64,000 bases of DNA from assembly GCA_963556695.1 (NCBI GenBank), contig CAUWAG010000013.1:1984001-2048000 (forward strand). The letters are read 5' to 3'. Shown here in pieces: positions 57,724 through 64,000 of the stretch (its first letter is position 1; the number at the start of each line of letters is the position of its first letter). The translations under genes and the position numbers were made by a program. The notes under the pieces were generated by a model, which saw only the letters and a program-made list of their open reading frames with translations, was not told the origin of the DNA and made no database searches. This stretch comes from Anthostomella pinea (taxonomy: Eukaryota > Ascomycota > Sordariomycetes > Xylariales > Xylariaceae).

Positions 57724-60700
57724 TCCCGTTGTCAGTTAGCAACGGCAGAGGTTATGTGTGCGTGTCTCACTGCCTCCACTGAGGCTATGGATGGCGTCAA
57801 AGCACCGTGATGTCGGCTAGGTCTCGAGTAAAAAGGGGTAGGGTAGTTGTGTCAGCCAGGAGACGCAGCGACTAGAACGAGCTTGCTCTGAGTGCAAAAA
57901 CACATGTTGCCGCATGTCACGGCATGCTAGAAAGAAGTCAAACTTCCGGTAGACAGTCCGGGATTCCCCAACTGCCTTGCCTTGTTGACCCACTGAACGT
58001 TTAGCCTTCCAACGTCGCCTTTGCGTAGGTTGGTGGACGCCAACGCTCGAGCGTGGCTCGACCACAAGCTTGAGTAAATCCCAGCACACTGTCCCTTACG
58101 AAGCAGAATGATGGAGCCCCAACAAGACGAGCGTGGCCAGGTGTACAGCCTATCAGCTGCATGTGTTCCATCCAGCGACGCCGCAGGATTGGCAGTATGA
58201 AGATCGGTGTTTCCTACGGACATTCAAATGCCCATGTGCTTGGACCTCGGTTGCGTCATCTTCGAAAGAAGGAAAGGGGCGCCGAGGAAGACAACAACCT
58301 CGTGAATATGGTGCCGTGGCTAAGGTATAGTGCCGTGAAGACGCTCAGACATTAGTACACAGACAGTACATCAAGCCTTTAGAACCAGTGTTCTATATTT
58401 GCACACGTCGACTACCGATGCGTTTGTTTCCGCTGGGGCAGGTAGTAAGTAGTGCACGTCGTGGGCTAAGCAGACGATACAGTCCGAACATGAGGGTTGG
58501 CGAGGGCTGGTATGGCTACCCCTACGCCGTGAGCTCATGACTGGACGCTTCGCCGCGTGCGGGCTCCTCACCGCTCGTTTCGCGCATGCCGAAGGAGCCG
58601 TATAAAGCCCTGCCAGGTCTCCGAAGCCCCCCGATCTAGGACCTGCCTCTAGTCAGCCACAGACGTCGAGATGAGGTTCGCGGAGTAATCAGTACTCTTG
58701 CCGTAGCCGTGTGAGATGGGTGGTGAGACTGGGGATGCAGTCAGCTTTTAGACACGCCACGCCACACGCCGGTCACCTGGTTGCGATCCTCTGCGGCCGT
58801 ACAATACAGCTCTGCGAAGGTGGGAACGTGAACGTAGTTCCCAAGGAAGCCTCATCCCCCACGCGATGCCGGTCCAGTGCTCGAATGGATGAACTTGAAA
58901 GTCCTGCCAAAGAAGTGTATGCTTGGCATCGTGCGATGAGAGTCGAGACGCGAGACGCGAGATCTTTCGCATCTCCATCTTCATCTGGGGCCTGCAAGCA
59001 AGTCACCGTACTTGTGCGTGCGGGACCATGTCAGCTTGCGGGGCCTGCCCATGAGAGCAGCGAGATCTTATCATTTCTTGCCAAGTTGGCTCGGCATCAA
59101 GTAGACACTTGTAAGTTGTCACGATGTTGTGCTTGTGTGCCGGTGAGCGAGTGAGAAACTTTTCCAGGGCACCGCACAGACCAAAGAGTGGTTCCTGTCG
59201 ATCAACTCTGCATCGGAAGGATGTCCAAGATACAGCGACGATCGAAGATCCTAGCCTTTCTCATCTGGCTTCTGGCCTTTGCCATACCCCGGCACCCCAG
59301 CTGCCTGGCGTACCGTACCCGACGGTCCCCACTGGGGAGAGCTTGGCTTTCTTTAATTAGTATCGATCTCGTAGCTAAAAGCGCGATGCTCGTGACGATT
59401 ACAGCATGCAACTAATATCATGCACTTTCTCGTCGATACGACGACTTCCTATTTCCGTAATAAGCCGCCAGACCCAGTGCCTACGGAGGTTGTCGCAGTA
59501 AACCAATTCACCCGTCATGGAACAATGCCGCGTGCCGTCCATCACCTGGTCCGACGGGGGCATCTATGGACCCGGGCCCCGGAGCAGGATGACCATTTGT
59601 TCGCGTCTTGCGCCTACGGGACGGAGCCTCATTCGCCTGCTTCCTTCTCGAAGGATGGCCGACGAGAGATACAGTTGGAGATACAGTTGGGTCTCCAGCT
59701 GGCGGTGGGGAGACCACTCCCTGTTCTTCGCATCTGCCGGAGTCAGCTTGCTGTGTCAAGTTGACGACCGCTCATACTGTACGCCCGGAGCAAATTCCGA
59801 CGCCCAGGAGGTAATTGCTGTTACCTACCGGTCAAGGCAGTCGGCAGATGGTGACCGGCATCATCACTTGCGATTGCCGTCTCGGGGGAATACCGTAGGT
59901 GTGAGAGACTCATGCCAATATCATGTTCGGATGCTTTATTACTGGCCTGCCGCACCCGCATCATGCATGACCGTCGAGTGCAACGCAGCTAGACGCACCA
60001 GCAACGCGACGCACACATACTACGTGCCCTACGTGCATGAGAATGCAACCATCGCCTGCAGCTGAGCACCATGGCACATCCCTTTGAGGCCCCTTATTAT
60101 ATTCAGCGCGCGGTAAAGCGCCTCAGTCAGAGCCGACGTCGACCAGCCCTGATCTCACGCTTGACTCGGCCCTATTAGATTTACGGCTTCAGGCGGCTCG
60201 CTGTCATCAAGCGACGACGACCCGTTCCGTTTCCCTTCCCCCGGACGCTCACCGAAGTATAAAATCCCCAACAATTTCATACATGTCCCCGAAGCTTGCG
60301 ATAGCGTTCTCATTGGCCGTCTCGCACATCTCTGCCCACTATTCGAGCCCGCCTCCTAGTCTAGCGTAGCCGTCCTGACAGATTCCATATCTGGGATTCC
60401 GCTGGGTCCAGATCCCAGCTGCACGGAAATAGCACAGTTATTATGTATTTAATAGCTGACTGATATCAACGTACACTAGGGTACTTTCTCGTCGTCTTGA
60501 CGTTCGCTCGAGTGCTACTCTTGCAGCCGTCGAACATCGTCACGTTCTGTGCCCCTCTTCTGCCGAATGGCCAATGCTGATGAGAAGACCCCGTGATGGC
60601 TGCATCGCAGTCTACGGCCACCACCATTACCTATGTATACTGATGGCGCCATCGTGGAAAAACGGGGTATTATCTACAGTAGATTGCTCATAGATTGCGT

Positions 60701-62213
60701 CACAGTCTACGGTAGACAGACGCGCTCCAGTTGTTTATTCAATGGGTCACCGACTGGGTGAGTTGGTGAGACTAGCCCATGCCCGACCTGTCCGCCTGCC
60801 AACAACCTGTCAGAAACCCTTCATTAAGCTCTGTGGATGGCTACGTTGTTTATGAGTAGTATGTAATATGTAGGGCAAGAATCCAAATCGGCAACATGGT
60901 GATTGGTTCTTGGTTGGTTCTTGATTGGTTGTTGGTTGGTGAATTGACCTGCCATCAAGATTCAACAGTGAACAGTCAGCAACCCTGTGACGATCGGCGT
61001 TGAGCCTCTTCACTGTTCAGACGTAGGCGGACAACTTGAAACACTCTTGGGGTTGGTCTGAACTTTGAAGGTGCCGCCACGCAGCCACGAAGAGATACTA
61101 TTCCACTGATGTTAGCTCGCGACGGGTCATCGTTACCGGCCTCGCCACTCTTGTCACTTGACTGGCATCCATTTGTCTGCCTTTGGTGGGATCCACGTAG
61201 GTCGCCAATCCTTCGGGATGCCCAGATGTCAGATGTAAGATAAGATGCAATCGAATCCTTGTCGCCACACACGGCCCACTGGTGGTGCGTTTGAACTTTG
61301 CGGGCCTCACCGCTCTTCATATTCTGCATTAGGAAAACCAAACCAATACAACCCCGGCTGCCCGGGAGTCGTTGGTAACATTGAGTGATAACGGACACAG
61401 GGTACTCAGATCCTTCGTGATTGTCATAGATGATAGCAGTACCTTAGGATAGGTCGACTCGGCATTCAGAACCCTTCGTATCGCACCACGAATATTGAAC
61501 TGTTATCTACTGACACCTTGAGGATACGAGGATTGGTAAGGGGAGCCACACGATGGTGCCCTCCTTCCATGTTGTCGTATGATATATTGACCTGAAGCCT
61601 TCAAGATTGACAGGAAGCTGCCGCATCGACGGCGGGGTCGGGGAAGTGCGTTTCGACTAGCACGCAGCGGGGGAGGATGGGACTTCCTATCGCGAGAATA
61701 GTCGCCTTGATGAGCAAGCAGGGGTTCGCAGATAGTATAGTAGGACGACCGCCTGCGAGGCACAGCTAGGGGTTGCTTCCACTACTGCGCATGCGTCTGC
61801 GACGCCGGTGAGATCAGGAAACGGCAACATCTAGTGTCGATCGCAGCACCGGGGTAGGGCGGATATGCTAGGGAATGAAGGTTGCTGAGGGCTGCTGGCT
61901 GGGTTGGACACTTTTCGGGGCATTCGAAGGGTCCATTGGAGCCGGTTGTGGCGTGAGTGCGGCGAGCGGCATGCGTATCAGAGGCAGCAAGGTTGTCTGA
62001 TCCACGGATATCGTGTGTGAGTTGCGGGCGAGATTTCATAAAGGAGGGCCGGTGTCGGGGTCTTACCAAGACATCAAACGGTTGTGTGGCGCGTCTGGGT
62101 GAACAGGTGCTATCGTATGCATCCTTGATGGTATCAAGGCGATGGTACGAACATGCTATGTGGTACACGCGCTTGCCTGAAGGTTGAGCGACGTCTTAGA
62201 CTGTAGCAGGTCG

Positions 62214-62240
62214 TCTCTCTCTCTCTCTCTATATATATAT
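62214..62240. repeat. (CT)n(AT)n compound microsatellite
   Basis: A CT run (62214-62230) directly joined to five AT units (62231-62240). Confidence 0.9.
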
Positions 62241-64000
62241 AGGAAGGAAGAGGCTGAGGAGCTGTCAAGGTCGGAAATTGTGGGATCGTGAGGTCTAGAC
62301 GGGGAGATCGTCAGAGAATACAAGGTAGTCTCACACACCATGCCACAGTGCCGCCGTATCCGGAGTTCCATCACCAGCGGCGCGGCGGCGCCTATTCTGT
62401 GCAACCCTGGTCGTGAATAGCCAAAAGCAGACAAGGGTGTGCGAATGGAGATTTCCTGTTGAATCTTGATATGTCGCGACGCGAGAAGCGACATACAACA
62501 ATTGGCTATGGCTTCTAGACCTCTCATGTCTGCAAGATAGCTGATAGCATTACTCGACTCTAGTCCACCCCCTTTGACTAAATAATACCCCATACCCACA
62601 CACACATGAGCGCCGTAAATACGAAAATTTTCCTTGGATCCCACAAGATACAACCTCAAGTACATACTGCATAGTACTCCACCGTGCCCACCATGCTCCT
62701 ATCCTATTAACAACTCTCCGCGAGTTCGTGCTTCTGGACCATGGTTGGTTGGTTGGCTTCGGGACCTAGGCGACAAGGGCTGCAAGGTTTGAAGCAGAAG
62801 CACATGTCGACGAACAAGCAAGGATCGCAGGTGAAAAGCAGCGAATCAAGATACGAGTCTGCTTCGTACTCTGTTGGCCGGCCGTGTGCAGAATCGATGT
62901 TCGTACAGTACTGTGTAAGCTGGAGGATGCGGGCGAGGTACGAGGTAGGCATGCGGTACCGGGGACCAACGCCAGCTGCCAAGCAGACGATGAAGTCCCT
63001 ATGTCTGATATGGACGAGATCTGGTTCATGGCTATCGGGTCGTCGTCTGTGAGGTCGCACCAACGGCGGGTAGTAGGGGGCTGTTCGTTCAGGAACCACG
63101 CTCTCTTTAGTAGGCATGATAATTTACCGATGTCTTCCAAGCAGCCAACTAAGTTACACCGCACAGGCTGCCAGGCTAGCTAACTAGTGGTTGCAGTACG
63201 CAAAAGGGGGTTCTGTCAGTATCTTGCCCCTGAATACTGAATACTGGTAATGGAGAGGCGGAGTAGATGACTCCCGACTCCTGATCTTTCTCGCAGACTT
63301 GATCCGGTTGCCAGGATGGGAGGGGCGTTTCTGACGAGGCGGGGCTGCTATAGGGGATGCACTTATGCCGACTGTTCCTAGCCGCGTCAACCCGTCCCCG
63401 CCCAGAATCCTCCTCTGTCAAGAAGGGGGTTAGGTCGACGGCGCCGGCAATCCGTTTCTCGCTCGATCGCGTCTGCTCTGCCGAGCACCAAGGCACCGTG
63501 TTAGATACTAGCACGAATGTGTTGAATGGGAGCCGGAGATAGACACCGGAAGATCTCCAGTGGGGCAGAGACGTACAGGGCATCTGACCCACCAAGAAGA
63601 CAGATGATCAATCTCTGCACACTGAAGAAGCAGAGCAGAACAATCAAGAGCATCCATCAACATCCTTGTATTCAACACACCGCGCAATGGATGCAGGAGG
63701 AAGGAGGAAGGTTCGACGATACCAACAAGCGTTGGGCTATAGCCCTTTATTTTTATTAGTGGCTCATCCACGGCGGGACCTCGACCTCAAGCTGTAGGCT
63801 GTTGCTAGAATTAGCTCGTGGGCAACCGCGGGGACATCTCGAGCGGGACCCGCGAATATTTCGACGGCGCCTGTCCCCGTCCACCAGACTGCATCGGCAG
63901 CCTCCGATGTCTGGCTTCACGTTGTGCTGTGTGTGCACAAGTTGAAACGGCTAGTACAGACCAATGAACCATGCCGGATACATGTGGTCGAGGGGGTACT

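Larger units (their letters stand above)
57294..64000. other. Gene-poor right end of window
   Basis: About 6.7 kb. It begins with the TEW-repeat gene promoter. It holds one protein-like short frame (57364-57723, minus), a frame from 59221 that begins with a signal-peptide-like segment but has no supported continuation, TTGGT-type direct repeats at about 60902-60941 and a (CT)/(AT) run at 62214-62240. I see no conserved gene or RNA. Confidence 0.5.

Overview
The window is a stretch of a filamentous ascomycete (Pezizomycotina, probably Sordariomycete) nuclear chromosome. The evidence is intron-bearing genes with short introns (about 50-125 nt, a few longer), GT...AG borders with TACTAAC/TGCTGAT-type branch sites, and fungal-type families: a single-chain acetyl-CoA carboxylase, a nudE coiled-coil protein, a PREG/Pho80-type cyclin, a velvet-domain protein and a GPI-anchored wall protein. 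The protein genes occupy under half of the window. The rest is long, apparently gene-free intergenic DNA holding small repeats and two non-autonomous transposons.

Layout. 1-1273 (+): 3' part of a BCS1-like AAA ATPase. 2169-9199 (-): complete acetyl-CoA carboxylase in four exons. 9.2-16.9 kb: gene-poor, with a TA-flanked MITE at 13766-13991. 16882-18683 (-): nudE. 18.7-25.8 kb: gene-poor. 25804-26444 (-): short velvet-domain protein. 27451-27918 (-): mitochondrial BolA-like protein. 28600-31759 (-): secreted subtilisin in seven exons. 32654-33021: hAT-like MITE with a perfect 8-bp target duplication and an (ATTGT)14 array. 34264-35870 (-): TDT-family (Mae1/SSU1-like) transporter. 38226-39890 (-): secreted type-B carboxylesterase. 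40329-42009 (-): bicovalent-FAD sugar/alcohol oxidase with an 8-nt microexon. 44163-46310 (+): acetolactate-synthase-like ThDP enzyme. 48372-49397 (+): PREG/Pho80-type cyclin. 50508-52076 (+): Xaa-Pro aminopeptidase with a GC-AG intron. 52511-54282 (-): secreted S10 carboxypeptidase. 55107-57293 (-): GPI-anchored-type protein with a hexapeptide T-E-W repeat. 57.3-64 kb: gene-poor.

How the genes relate. Housekeeping functions (fatty-acid synthesis, nuclear migration, Fe-S assembly, phosphate signalling) are mixed with secreted or surface functions (subtilisin, S10 carboxypeptidase, carboxylesterase, TEW-repeat protein). The run transporter - esterase - FAD oxidase - ThDP enzyme (34-46 kb) could be a small catabolic or specialised-metabolism neighbourhood. 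That is inference from adjacency only; there is no PKS, NRPS or terpene synthase in the window.

Splice sites were placed by eye from frame continuity, splice consensus and conserved motifs. They are strong except at one junction in the TEW-repeat gene. No tRNA, rRNA or CRISPR array was seen.
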